Source: Meandrina meandrites
Lineage: Eukaryota > Cnidaria > Anthozoa > Scleractinia > Meandrinidae
Length of the DNA stretch: 64,000 nt
Assembly (NCBI GenBank): GCA_963693305.1
Contig: OY855910.1
Location: forward strand, 25,069,859 to 25,133,858
Direction of reading: 5' to 3'
Below are positions 11,601 through 61,792 of the stretch, in pieces (position 1 is the stretch's first letter; each line of letters begins with the position of its first letter). A program made the position numbers and the translations under genes. The notes below the pieces were generated by a model. The model ran no database searches and was not told where the DNA came from. It saw nothing but the letters and a program-made list of their open reading frames with translations.

Positions 11601-14600
11601 TACATTTTCTTTTTTTTTATTTTACGCACGTAAAGCCGGTTAAGTTCACTTCCGTTAACGTACGTTGCAAGCAGGGAAATGTAAGTTAATATATGTAAGT
11701 ACTGTTAGCAATTATTGGATGAGGCTGAGTATGATATGAAAAATTATGCAGATCGAGGATGGGGTTCAACACCCTCCGAGATCTTCATAATTCTTCATAT
11801 CATACGAAAGCCGAATTCAGTAGTTGTTTTATTATTCATTCAAAATATTTCCAGAGTTCTAAAAACACAAAATGCATTTAAATGGTTCTCACTTCGGCGT
11901 AAATTTTGTAAAACAGTGGCCAATTCCTCGACATTTTTTCGCCGTAATGTGCAATCGCAGGGACGGTTTTTTGCGCATTCTAACTCTTCGGTATCAAAGT
12001 CATTGTTGCGTAACATCAATCGTCCAATAATTATTACGTCAATTGCGCAATAACTAAAGCTCCTTTCAAATTTGGTCGATGCTATAATAATAATAATAAT
12101 AATAATCACAACTATAACAAAATTCTCGAATCTGATTGGTTCTTAGCACGCCCTATTTTTTACCAAATTGGAGCGCGCGCGGCTAAAGTGTCCAATAACA
12201 AAGTGTCCAATAACAAGGTGTCCAATAACAAGGTGTCCAATAACAAAGTTCGCGTGGTGCGCATGCGCGCGCTCTTTATTTGGTTCCTTGTTGTGAGCTT
12301 CAAGAATGGCTTTTTTGCCTTCATTAGTGATGATAAGTCCTTAGTAGGCTTCGCTTTATCTTATTTTTTTCTCGAATTTTGTTATAGTTATGATTAATTG
12401 GTAAAAGGACTTCGTGTCGTCCAATTCTGTCTGTAATCATACTCGTGATTAAACAAATCGGACTCCCGCTACGCGGTCGTCCGATTTTGTTAATCACTCG
12501 TATGATTACAGACCGAATTGGACTCCACTCAGTCCTATTACCATTACTAATAATAATAGTAATAATAATAATATTTTTATGGGACGCTTTACAATTAGAC
12601 AACTACTAGCCGGTTAGCTGGATTTTGCCGGGGAAAAGCCAATCAGAAACGAAGAATTATTTTGAATAAATGTTACTGGAATATTATAATTTTAAACTTT
12701 ATTATAACCTGTAAGTATATTTTTTTGTTGCCATAAATTAAAAAATGTTCTGATTTGCTATTCAGGAAGAGAGCAACATGAGTGGACGTTTGCAGGAATT
12801 TCACGACGCATTCTCTGAGTTTGGAGATAAGAAAGACTACGTTAACTTCCTTCAGTTACAACTGGAGGATTCAAAGTAAGTTTTTGTTACCAAAACCCGT
12901 TTACATGGTTCAGCGGCTGAGTCGAGTAGCGAGAAGAGATCAAACTTCATTTCCCCGGAATCACAGAAGAAGTTGTCCCATTACAAAATGAAAACCCCTG
13001 AATGAAATCTATTCTTTCTCTGCTCGAAAGACGTGGCAGCCTGGACCTAAAATTCCATATTGATGACGTACCTCAACTGTCCGTATAGTGTTTGTGATTG
13101 GCTGTTGGTTGCTCAGTTTTGAATTTTCGCACGCAAGTAACAGCCAATCAGAGCACTGCTCTGATCTCTGCAGTGCTACGTCATCATTGTTTTCTCATTT
13201 CAGGCGTTCAGTGCGAAAGAGAGCTGTACATGTATGCAATGTTCAATTATAATTGTAAGCCGTAATAAAAATGTCTTGTTTTGTAGGAAAGCCTTGGTGA
13301 CGTTGAATAAAGAACTGCAAACGAAAACATTGCTTCAGTTGTCAGAGACTGACAGACTTCGTCACACAGAACATCAACTGCACGTTTCAGAGTCCAAAGT
13401 TGAGAGACTCAACAGTGAAAATATCAAGCTGAGGCTTAAAATCGACGACTTACGAATTAAGATGCAAAGCCGTAAGTCCATTGTGAACAGATAAAGAAAG
13501 CGTTCAATATCATTTACTGTTACTGCCCATCTACAGTATGTGCTGCTTCAGACTTGCTTGTGCTGAGGTGTATATCACCTCCACAAAACGTAAAATCTTA
13601 ATTTAACATGTTTCGTCTTATGTCGGCACCAGAAAAATGACTGACAAATTACGTCAGCTATTGTTCTGGTGCCGATGTAAGACGACACATCTTAAAGAGA
13701 CGTCCGAAATTGTCATGTCTGAAAATAAGCAATATTAATTTTACTCTGTTTTATGCTGTTTTCCTCAAGATTTCCAGAAAGATCCTCAAAGTAGTTCTCA
13801 AAACGACACCGCGTCCTTGAGAAAGTCAAAATCGGCCAGTGGACTGATCGACGCTCAAAAAAACAGTATTTCACAATCAACGACCAAGAAGAGTGGCCGA
13901 GAAAACATCGCATGTAAAGTTAACGCTAAGGTGGCAAAACTGGAGCCTACAAATGGGAAGCCTCCAGTGGCCCCGGCGAAAACGTTTGATCAATCGTCTA
14001 ACAACAAAGAACGAAGCAGCATTGTGACTTCTTCTACATGTAAAATTGAATCCATGGATGCGGAAAATTTCCCCAGTTTCAACACGCCACGAATATCACC
14101 TCTATCATCTAATGGTGTTGAAAATGGGGTCAGAATTGAAGAACGGCGCGAAAGGAAACCAAAAGTGCACTTTAAAGAAACCGAGCCGGACCACATTGAC
14201 TTATCAGAGACTCAAAATGTAACAGAAACTGCTACTTCCTGCACCGCCGGGCTCCTGAAAGAGAATTTGCAGTCTGAGGTAAAGTTTTGTTGTAAACTAT
14301 ACAATAAACAGCAACACATCGCAGTTACACGCAACTTAGTTGCGAAACGAAAACCTAAATATTCAGGCTTGAACGGGAACGTTCAAGCCTGAATTTTTCA
14401 TGACTCTTTTTTTCAGGCTTTCTTTCACTGTTAAATCTTTCTCCCGCAGTCAAATATATGAAATTTTCATTCCTAGTGCTCTTCGATCAGAAAGTGTTGA
14501 TAAAGCACCGTAAAGAGTTTCCATTTTTTTCTGGCTATTCTGATTGGTCCATATTAAAAAAGTCGGGCAGTGGTTTAAAGATCACTAGAGTGAGTAATGA

Positions 14601-15016
14601 GACTTTCCTGTCGCTCGCTCATTTCCAGCGCAAGAGGCTTCTGGGGTCCAACCGAAAAATTCTATACTCGTACTGATGACGTACATCAACAGATGTCCCT
14701 TTGGTTTCACTGATTGGCTGCTGCCCGGTAACGAATCAGAGTCATTACACGGAGCTACGTCAGTAGTGTGGAATTTTTCGGGTCGAGTCCCAGACTGTTT
14801 CGCTCAGCACTCTTGGGACCCTGGGAACAAGGTTCACGGCTGATGAAGTCTATTTTTTCGCGATTATATTGTAATGTTTGCGGTTTTTTTAATTTGCAGA
14901 AAGGATTTTCAGAATGCGGAAACATTTCCAAGGTAACCGTGAAAGGACAGAAAAGCGCTCCTGTGGTTATTAATGTAAAGAAGGGCGAGACTAAAAATCA
15001 GTGTCCACAGCAGTAA
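8613..15016 (+). CDS. SPDL1: SPDL1, Spindly, kinetochore dynein adaptor (complete, 9 exons, 662 aa)
   Basis: Exons: 8613-8804, 8882-9400, 9877-9981, 10862-10972, 11059-11199, 12766-12875, 13287-13471, 13770-14278, 14900-15016. They total 1,989 bp and all phases join. Spindly links dynein/dynactin to the RZZ complex at mitotic kinetochores (family knowledge). Visible hallmarks: a long coiled coil; a CC1-box-like segment near residues 30-45 (ELAGEIGKNLLENNEEL); the Spindly motif GNSLFGEVEDKR near 266-277, split by an intron; a Ser/Lys-rich tail; and the last residues CPQQ, a CaaX box, as in human SPDL1, whose farnesyl group binds RZZ. Human SPDL1 has 605 aa. Intron 2 has a GC donor (CAG|gcaagt); the other introns are GT-AG. 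Introns carry several hairpin elements. A polyadenylation signal lies at 15029. The gene converges with NEK1 and diverges from GUF1. Confidence 0.93.
10104..10273. mobile_element. 170-bp palindromic MITE with 9-bp target duplication
   Basis: A nearly perfect hairpin: the left arm starts TAGCCAGCGTAGCTTGGCGT and the right arm mirrors it. The flanks are cgaaaacgg on both sides (10095-10103 and 10274-10282). Start bases TAGCC and the 9-bp duplication match the larger element at 820-2337, which suggests the same transposase class. It is inserted within the element at 10056-10831. Confidence 0.78.
10508..10619. mobile_element. Short hAT-like MITE, CAGTGGCGGATCC family
   Basis: Begins cagtggcggatccagg and ends ggatcggccactg. 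The interior (ggaaatag, acattttct, gatctgcc, attatctt) matches the element at 41035-41203, so both belong to one family. The flanks gttgt and tttgt would be a decayed 5-bp duplication. The CAGTGG terminus resembles hAT elements. Confidence 0.55.
11470..11668. repeat. Palindromic MITE-like hairpin
   Basis: Two arms of about 75-85 bp (11470-11545 and 11583-11668) mirror each other, sharing gaaaatgtatgga, ggctttacgtg and the outer cacgttaacgg. It lies in SPDL1 intron 5. No coding content. Confidence 0.6.
12083..12106. repeat. (AAT)n simple repeat
   Basis: A run of ataataat units, with a second similar run at about 12548-12573. Both flank the hairpin and tandem repeat in SPDL1 intron 5. Confidence 0.6.
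12188..12249 (+). repeat. Four tandem copies of a 15-bp unit
   Basis: The unit gtgtccaataacaa(a/g) is repeated four times without interruption in SPDL1 intron 5. The copies differ only at the last purine, so the expansion is recent. Confidence 0.65.
12417..12526. repeat. Hairpin repeat
   Basis: Arms 12417-12465 and 12478-12526 are inverted copies (shared tctgtaatcatac and aatcgga cores) around a short GC-rich loop. A MITE-like structure in SPDL1 intron 5. Confidence 0.6.
13614..13684. repeat. Short hairpin in SPDL1 intron 7
   Basis: The stretch cgtcttatgtcggcaccag is mirrored by ctggtgccgatgtaagacg about 30 bp later, one mismatch. No other signal. Confidence 0.45.
14361..14394. repeat. Perfect 15-bp hairpin with GGAA loop
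   Basis: attcaggcttgaacg, loop ggaa, then the exact reverse complement. It lies 82 bp downstream of the donor of SPDL1 exon 8. A remnant of a palindromic element is the simplest reading. Confidence 0.6.
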
Positions 15017-15028
15017 TTCGAAAAGAAT

Positions 15029-15034
15029 AATAAA
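15029..15034 (+). terminator. SPDL1 polyadenylation signal
   Basis: AATAAA begins 13 bp after the stop codon. The very short 3' UTR it implies is unusual, so a more distal signal could also be used. Confidence 0.45.
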
Positions 15035-15411
15035 ATATTAACCTGCAAATTTATAAAAGTCAAAAATTTTCAGAAAACTTTCGCATGCGAAAATAAGCAA
15101 AAATGGCCCCAAGCCCACAGTACAGCTTTGATAATATTTTGAATTTCTTATAGGTGAAATAAACAAATAAGCACACAAAATAGCAGAATTGGACGAGTAG
15201 AATTTATTAGTTCAGATAGTAGCACTGTTCGTAGATCTAGAATATGTTCTTGTGGATTACTGTTTCATTTCTCAGCTTTGACAAGCGTGTTCAGTTTTGT
15301 TGTAAACAAAGTGTCTCCGACCAATCGAGTATCAGTAAGCCATGTTCTATGGCAAACATACATAGGGAGGGCAATTCTAAATCCCGCGATTCTAAAACCA
15401 GGATTCGCATA

Positions 15412-15492
15412 GTCTTGAAAAGTCCTTGAATTTTAGGGGAGTCCTTGAAAAGTTCTTGAATTCCATTTTTCCTTGAAAAGTCCTTGAATTTA
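15412..15492. repeat. Short tandem-like repeats (ccttgaaaagtccttgaat)
   Basis: Three imperfect copies, with a fourth at about 15697. Each has the core ccttgaaaag. Function unknown. Confidence 0.45.
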
Positions 15493-16005
15493 GTGGCGTC
15501 GAAATCAAATTGCTTTGCATAGACTTTGGTATTCTTTTCCTGTGTAAAGCAACTTAAAACACTGTAAAACCCGGGTGTAAAAGCAGTTAATAACGAGAAA
15601 AGACAAGTCAACTGAAAAATCGGTAGAGGAGATGGAGCAAGCATTTGAAGCCTTAGAAATCTGTTATCTTGGACTGGGAATGTGCATTTATATTGGGCCT
15701 TGAAAAGTCCTGGAAAAAGTGAAAAAAAAGTGGCAGTGGCTCAAGTTGTTTTATATTGTAGCTGACTAGATTGTAGGCCTCGTTGTTTTTCAAAAACTAA
15801 TTTATAAACTGTACCATCTGTAATGAATCAAAAACCGCTAAATGGAAAAAGAACTACAAGAATGGTTGTGTTTGCGTGGGAACGAAATCGTGCCAAGTGG
15901 CCAACCGATCTGAGCAAACGTCATGTCAAGAGTGAAACCAAAACCACTTGCCATCGACCGGCCTACGTTTTCCCAAGCTCAGCAACGGTACTACCGTTTA
16001 TGGTG

Positions 16006-16121
16006 TGGTTCAATATTATCCTTGGTTCAAATTTTATTTTCCTTTGTTTATAAAACTCATTATTATACATTACCATACCTCTAAGGAAAATAAAATTTAA
16101 ACCAAAGATAAAATTGAGCCA
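16006..16121. repeat. Palindromic MITE, copy 1
   Basis: The left arm (tatccttggttcaaatttta) is mirrored by the right arm (aaatttaaaccaaagata). The same family recurs at 42051-42196 in a NEK1 intron, which supports a mobile hairpin rather than chance. Confidence 0.65.
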
Positions 16122-16352
16122 CAACATTGACACATTTGTCAGTTTTAAAAGTAGTAAACGATAAACAATGGATATTGCAGTAATAAAAAAGTCATTTTAA
16201 CAAGACGTAGTGTGTGTTTTATTGTAGAAACAGAATGAATGAAAGTTCGGTTTTAACGAAACTGTACTTGACTGAGTTAGCCAGGATTACGTTAGACGGT
16301 GTCACCTCCCCTCAACTTAAGTCCCGAGTAAATTGCATAATGTGTGAGAATG

Positions 16353-16457
16353 GCCAGGCTTTTAGCCAGCATACAGCCGTCTCCCATTTTCTCACGTGGA
16401 AAAGGATCTTATTTTTTCGCGCATGGAAATAGGAGATGGCTGCACGCTGGCTTCAGG
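16353..16457. repeat. Imperfect hairpin
   Basis: gccagcatacagccgtctcc is mirrored by ggagatggctgcacgctggc. MITE-like, no target duplication recognised. Confidence 0.45.
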
Positions 16458-17269
16458 TTTAATTTAACAGGAAACACAACTGAAATCAAGGTTAATTTTT
16501 TCAAATTTATTCTCACCCTACCATATATTAATGGATTTAAATGTTATAACTTACTTAACAGCCCTTTTGTGCGTGCAATAGGCCTATTGTATGACCTAGT
16601 GATCTTGTGCTAAAAGTCGAATAATCCGCCAGAACTGTACATTTTGTATTTTAATCAAGTCGTACAAAAAGCCCGTAATTCTGTGCAACGGAAACGGTTA
16701 ACCAAATTCACCACAGCGCACCTGAACCTCTGTCGTTTCAGCACTGAGACCTACCGTCACGTTTTCAAGCTAACTAAACGCTGATTTATGTGAAAGACAC
16801 TAAAACTAAAGCAAAGTTACAAACAACGTTTAGGCTTTGTCAAAAAATCGCAGAAACCTTTATCCTTTTATCCAACTACGCGAAGAACTTGTATTTACAC
16901 ACGCTAAACGCAACTCCACCAATAACAAATTACGCCGGCGTAACTTGTAACTAGTGAACGCAACTGAAGTTGCAATTTTAGTATCCCGAAGCCGTGACAA
17001 AAATAATCCAAATTTTATGCACATTCAGATCTGACAGAGTTTTAAAATTGGTATAGAAAGTTGTCTGTTTCTCAAAACGGAATCAAATTTAAAGCTTCTG
17101 ACAACGAAGCATTAACAGTTCGTTCGTCTTTTAAGTTTAACAAAATAAACGACTAGCTTCACATAATATTATAAAATTGTATCTCTGCTGGTATGAACTA
17201 TACTTTGTTGCATGTATATAGTCTTACAGAAAGTTCATGATCAGAAGAGGCTAGAGGGGCTTCTTGCGA

Positions 17270-17420
17270 GGGGCGGATCCAGAATTTTTCTTAGGAGGGG
17301 TTGCACATAGTTTTTTTTTTTTTGCAGAATACCAGTTGTACTAGAAAGCCGCCCGGTCATCTCAGAGGGGGGTGGGGGCGGGTGCGCACCCCTTGCACCC
17401 TCCCCCTAGTTCCGCCCCTG
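17270..17420. mobile_element. Short TIR element (GGGGCGGATCC type)
   Basis: Left end gaggggcggatccagaa and right end ctagttccgcccctg are degenerate mirrors around a T-rich and a G-rich stretch. It resembles the CAGTGGCGGATCC family seen elsewhere in the window. Confidence 0.45.
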
Positions 17421-18290
17421 TCTTGTAGCCCAATTAGAGCAGTTTGATTTTTGTTTGCAACCATCGAAGGCAACATGCTTAGGAAACGACTTGGCTCCAA
17501 TAATTTACATGCGCAAAAGTCGTGACATTGGCAAGCCCTTAGACGTCAAAGGAATGTTGCATACAACAGCTTCAAGAAAAAGCGGTACCGTAAAAATCGA
17601 CAGTTTCTTGATGAATTTTTGACATCAATTGATAGCTTTATGGTGGATTCCTTAGATTGGATCAATTAGAATACGAATTCTCGAAGTGGAATTACAACAA
17701 GGAACCCAAGATGGTGACCACTTGTAATTAATTCAGTTCACCCTCTTTCGTGCAGTCATTACCCAATCAGAAGCCGAGGACAGCTTCCAGTTGACTTCTG
17801 ATTGGATTAAATCCGCAGGAAAGAATGTGAATAAATTAAAAGTGGTCACAACGTGGCAAAAGTTTAATACACTATCCACCAGCAGTTGCCACACCAATAT
17901 CACTTGGAATGTGAATGGTCAAATCACACGGACCTCATCAGTGCAAAAGAAAGTTGAAATAAAGAGGGTAAAAAATTCTTAAAAAAAGTTCTGTAGGGCA
18001 AGCACCACTGTGACATCCTCTAAAGGCATCTTCTATCCATGGTCTAATGACAGCAACACCGTAGTTTTACTGGTTATCTGCAAACAGAATTAGTAGAAAT
18101 CAGTGAGTCAATGCCGCCATGATCAAGAGGCAAGGTGCATAGGCAGACAGCAAAAACAGAAAGCTTCTCAATTTATGCAGAAGTTTGAGTTTCCGACACA
18201 GTGACAGCTCTATGAATGTTTCCTGGGTTTAAGGGAGGTAAGCGAGTGGGCAGCCGAAATCGTGCTAATAAAACCATCCCATGAGCAGTC

Positions 18291-57492
<39,202 letters not shown>

Positions 57493-58178
57493 TCCTCTGG
57501 TAAAGCCTTAAGCTTCTACAGCTTATTTTCCACGAAGCAACAAAAGTTTATCGGCATTTCCGCCAGAGTGTTAAAAAACTAAGGGTTTCGTGAAATCTGT
57601 TGCGGTTACTAACACAACGTATCGAAGGAAAGGTTTGGAAAATGGCGCCCGGGAAAGAAATCTCGTTATGTATGAGCCGGCATAAAACGAAACTAGGGTC
57701 ATCGGAATTTCATTGTAAGCGTGCGCACAAAAGCTGAGATGGAAAATTGGAATGGGATCGGACTTTTGAATTCTGGAAAGTATAGTAATATAACGGCGAC
57801 GGAAACTTTTAGACCTCAATAAAAATTGTTGCTGGTATTTAAAGAAAATTCTTAGCTATGCGTGTGGGTTACGTACTGGGCAACTCAAGGCTGTGGAAGG
57901 GTCGATTAGCTTTTTAGCTATGCTGAGTAAATTTACCACATTTTTGTAATTTAAATCTAATTTCTTTCTTGTGTTGTTGTTGTTGTTGTTGTTAACAAGT
58001 CGTATCAAATGACAATCTGTTTATTCTTGTCTTCACCATTCCAGCTAAGTAACAAGTTGCAAGTATTTTGTATTGAAAGTTCTCCAGTACATTGGATACC
58101 ACAAAACGAACGAGCCATATTTAACCAGAAAGTACGCGATTGTTGCCTGCGAGCCAAAGAAACAGAAAGCTTAGTTAC
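57493..58178. other. Intergenic: NEK1 5' region and GIY-YIG gene 3' region
   Basis: Contains a (gtt)n run (57971-57991), a minus-strand AATAAA at 58020-58025 and an aaaatggcgcc motif at about 57638 that could be a NEK1 promoter site. No gene seen. Confidence 0.5.
58020..58025 (-). terminator. Candidate polyadenylation signal of the GIY-YIG gene
   Basis: AATAAA on the minus strand, 154 bp past the stop codon. Confidence 0.45.
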
Positions 58179-60630
58179 TTAGTCACTGTCCCAGTCTCTA
58201 GTATCCACATTAGGGGCATTGTTATAAATTGGCAAGCCTCCATGTCTGATCTGGTAATCCTCTAGCAAATAGTACACTATTTCCGGCGGATTCAAGCATG
58301 TCATCCACCGCACAGAAACATTATTCCATCGTCGTTTTCCAGGACCGCTCAGATATCGGCCAATAGGTAGACCATCATTCCCGCTAAAATGGGCGTTCAG
58401 ACAATCCCGGATGTTGCTGAAATACGGGTTTCCTCCAATGTAGATAATCTGTGGAAACGCGCATATTGGCATGTAAATTTCAATTCATTTTAAGGTGGCT
58501 GGTAATGGTTTCCAGCACTTCCAGCTCTTACACTTTGACTGGATAGTACAATAAATTTTTATCAGTTGATGCTACAATAATGGTATCAAATAAATTCCCA
58601 ATGATTGCCGAGTACGTTTTGGTTACTTTCTTGACCTCACTGGTTTCCATAGCAACACTATAACCTGTTAAAAACACCCTTAATTTTAGCTTTAAGTGCT
58701 TATAACTCAAAAACGAGCTCGATGACCCCCAATTTTTATTATTGAACATTGATTAGCATGTTAAGATACAACTTTCTGCAAAGTTAAAAAAATTTCTACG
58801 AAGCAGTTTCAGAGCCACCTTAAATTTTTAAAAATTTAAGGTGGCTCTGAAACTGCTTCGTAGAATTTTTTTTAACTTTACAAAAAGTTGTATCTTTACA
58901 TGCTAATTATAACTCAACAATAAAAAATGGGGGTCACCGAGCTCGTTTTTGAGTTATAAGCACTTAAAGCTAAAATTAAGGGTGTTTTTAACAGGTTATC
59001 CTGTTACTATGGTAACCAGTGACGTCAAGAAAATGACCAGAACATATTCACCAATCATTGGGCATTTATTTGATACCATTATTGTAGCATCAACTGATAA
59101 AGATTTCTAGTACAGACCCGTCAAAAGTGTAAGAGCTGAAAAATGCTTGAAAATGCTGGAAACCGATACCAGCCACCTTAAGAACGAGCTTTTCAAGAAA
59201 TCCAAGATGCAACGGACATCGAGCTAAAATATATCGAGAAATCCTCGGATTCAATGCGTCTGCAAGAATTATAAACCAAAACAATAATTTTATGACATTA
59301 TAGGTGGGTGTCCATATACTAATTTTTAACTTCAAATTCTAATTTTAAAATCACATTAAATCTTTAATATTTCTTATTTCTCCAAATTTTACTAATCCTT
59401 TGAGAAAAACTATCTCTTTCCAAACATCCCCAAAAATCACCCAAAAATTTACAAAACACCGCTTATCATAGCTTTGTGAAATGAGCATAGAGTTTCTGGA
59501 TTGCTTGAAACGCAGACGAGATATTCGCATTAAGGCGGGGGTACACCTGAAGCCCGTTTTTCCACCGCTAAACTTGGTTTAATGCGAATATCTCGTCTGC
59601 GTTTCAAGCAATCCAGAAACTCTATGCTCATTTCACAAAGCTATGATAAGCGGTGTTTTGTAAATTTTTGGGTGATTTTTGGGGATGTTTGGAAAGAGAT
59701 AGTTTTTCTCAAAGGATTAGTAAAATTTGGAGAAATAAGAAATATTAAAGATTTAATGTGATTTTAAAATTAGAATTTGAAGTTAAAAATTAGTATATGG
59801 ACACCCAAACAGTTCCCTGACAACCTGGGGTGCTCTTGCGTGGGGGTCAACTGTCTGTTGGTGTTTCAAAAATAATTTTCTTTCTTCTATCCCTTCCTTA
59901 AAACTCTTAAAATTTCACTCAAAATTGGGTGTACCCCCACCTTAAGTTCTGATGTTAAAACGAAACTCAAACTTCTTTATAGATGACGCCGTTTGCCAGA
60001 ATAACTGAAATGCATGTTACTGAATTAGTTATAGCATCAGAGTTAGTCCAACAATGAAAGAAAAACAGTCTAACTCGCTGCAATAAACAGAGCGTATGAC
60101 GCGTGATGTTAACTAATAGCGAAAAACTTCTTTTTTCGGTTTAATTGATCTCATATTGACTAAGTTTTGCTGACATTTTGAAACAAATCAGTTGACTACT
60201 TTGGAAAGGGAAAAAATCCCTGTTCGGCAAGGCCAAATTTTTATTCGCGAGGCTTTTCAATATTTAAAAATATATATAAGCTTATAATTGAGAGTAAAAA
60301 TTAAATACAAACTTTACAGTTTTAGTTCTAGAATAGGAAAACAAGAAAGCACATTTCAAACTTAGCTGAATAATCATGATTATCATGACACAAATAATTA
60401 TTTTTGAGGGTCTATCACCGTTAAGCATGACAATGACTGTTTCCAACCTCATTATTTCTGTAAATCTCGTAAACTCCAGACATTCGTGCGCCGTCCTGTA
60501 CATTAAAGCTTCTGAGCGCGCTGTGTATGGGTTGTAAATCCATTTTCTCTCGGTAGAAGCGAACAATTTTGAGATGATCTGGATCCATTTCCGATTCTTT
60601 GCCAGTTGCGTCTACTGCAGATTTCTTCAT
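58179..60630 (-). CDS. Small GIY-YIG nuclease-like protein, two exons, 150 aa
   Basis: Exon 1 60630-60448 (61 aa), exon 2 58448-58179 (89 aa plus stop), phase 0, GT-AG. The two exons join as ...GVYEIYRNNE then IIYIGGNPYFSNIRDCLNAHF. This gives the paired GVY and YIG strands of the GIY-YIG fold, an Arg in the following helix (about residue 74), a Glu in VYYLLEDYQIRHGG (about 129) and the closing Asn in LPIYN. Those are the catalytic positions of the superfamily, so nuclease activity is possible. There is no signal peptide or zinc finger. The motif split by a 2-kb intron full of TTAA hairpins is notable. I cannot name an orthologue. An upstream non-coding exon is possible. Confidence 0.75.
58494..58819. 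mobile_element. TTAA-flanked MITE, twin A
   Basis: Begins ggtggctggtaatgg and ends cagagccacc, with TTAA at 58490-58493 and 58820-58823. It is an inverted near-copy of twin B. Confidence 0.72.
58840..59177. mobile_element. TTAA-flanked MITE, twin B (inverted)
   Basis: Begins ggtggctctgaaactgc and ends ccagccacc, with TTAA at 58836-58839 and 59178-59181. Only 12 bp lie between the twins' inner TTAAs, so together they form a 690-bp hairpin. Confidence 0.72.
59305..59807. repeat. Long hairpin with 229-bp arms
   Basis: Arms 59305-59533 and 59579-59807 are equal in length and nearly perfect mirrors (gggtgtccatatactaattt at the outside, cgagatattcgcattaa inside). The spacer of 45 bp carries the start of the TTAA element at 59534. 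Confidence 0.8.
59534..59941. mobile_element. TTAA-flanked element, GGNGGGGGTACACC ends
   Basis: Left ggcgggggtacacct and right gggtgtacccccacc are inverted. TTAA is at 59530-59533 and 59942-59945. It contains the right arm of the hairpin at 59305-59807, so that sequence was either captured by the element or duplicated out of it. Confidence 0.6.
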
Positions 60631-61792
60631 CACGAATAATCACTTCGATAAAATAAAAAAAAAATGAAAAAGGCATGTCATAAAAATTAGTTTGGCTGCG
60701 CCGCGCTATAGATTAGGTACACACCAATGTTATGTTCACTTTTTTTAGTTACAATTTCTTTACAATGTATAAGACTTTAGGTATTCAGTCCAATCATCTT
60801 TGCGAACTAGGAGCTTTAGAACATTTACCGATTTACCGTTATCAGGATCAAAAACAGTTCAGAGCGAGCGCCATTTGAGCGATAAAAAGCCCGTGAATAT
60901 TGTGTTGAGCGTTCAAAAATGTAAAAATTAGTAACATATGAATAAAATGTTATGAAAAGAAACTGCAATTTTATTCAGCGTTCTTTCATAATTCAACTGA
61001 CACGGTTTTGTTTAAACGTGTGGGTTTTAAAAATGCTTACTTTCAAGACCTATAAAGAAATCTAAACATTTGGACACAAAACTATCTCCCAATCAAATTT
61101 AGAGTTAACTACTTAACACGGAGTGCAGACCTATAATTCAGGGCGAAAGAAATGACATTATTGTCTCCACATACCTTTCAGACGTTTCTCCCTTTAGTAC
61201 CATTCAGAAATGATAAGCACTGTTCCACGCTGGCTGACAACAGAAGAATAAGCTCAGTGAGCTTAGCAACCGAATGAATCTATAGAATCTCTCGCGCGGA
61301 TTACGCGAGCGCGCGCATTTCAAATTGAAATATTAACTCAGTTTCAGGATTTATAGTTATTTTTTGTACAAAATAACAACATTAGAATACCGATATCTAT
61401 TGCCATTTTATTTCATACAAATAAAACTTCAAATTAATATCTATTTTCCGAAAATCACTGATAATTAAACGTACATAAAAAATATTAAGTATAGCATGAG
61501 CCGGCTTTTTTCAATTTTCAGTACTAAAGCAGCTTCACCCTTTTCTTTTACATTTTTAACTTCTCAAATCAAAAATTAGTCTTAATATACACACTGATAT
61601 ATACCATGCAAACAGAATTTTTTTATTTTTCCTTCCGACTGTAATTTGGAAAAGTTTTCATTTCCGCAATTTACCAGCAGATAAGTCAATTAGCGTTAAA
61701 AGTTTCGTCACAAAGGTAAATCAAGCAAATTAGTTTTGAAGAACTCATCTAGCAGAAGCTTGTTCTAATTTCAGACGGCAAAGACCAGACGA
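60631..61792. other. Divergent intergenic region with probable 5' UTR exon
   Basis: Separates the GIY-YIG gene from the membrane-anchor gene. A CpG-rich patch (ctcgcgcggattacgcgagc, 61291-61310) may be the promoter. A splice acceptor at 61774 (tttcag) lies 18 bp before the downstream start codon. No other gene seen. Confidence 0.5.

Larger units (their letters stand above)
15017..18290. other. Intergenic region between convergent SPDL1 and NEK1
   Basis: No gene is supported here. It holds the SPDL1 polyadenylation signal (AATAAA, 15029-15034), a cluster of ccttgaaaagtccttgaat-type repeats (15412-15492), a palindromic MITE (16006-16121), a hairpin (16353-16457) and a TIR element (17270-17420). 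Short open frames are unsupported by splice signals or recognisable motifs. Confidence 0.6.
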
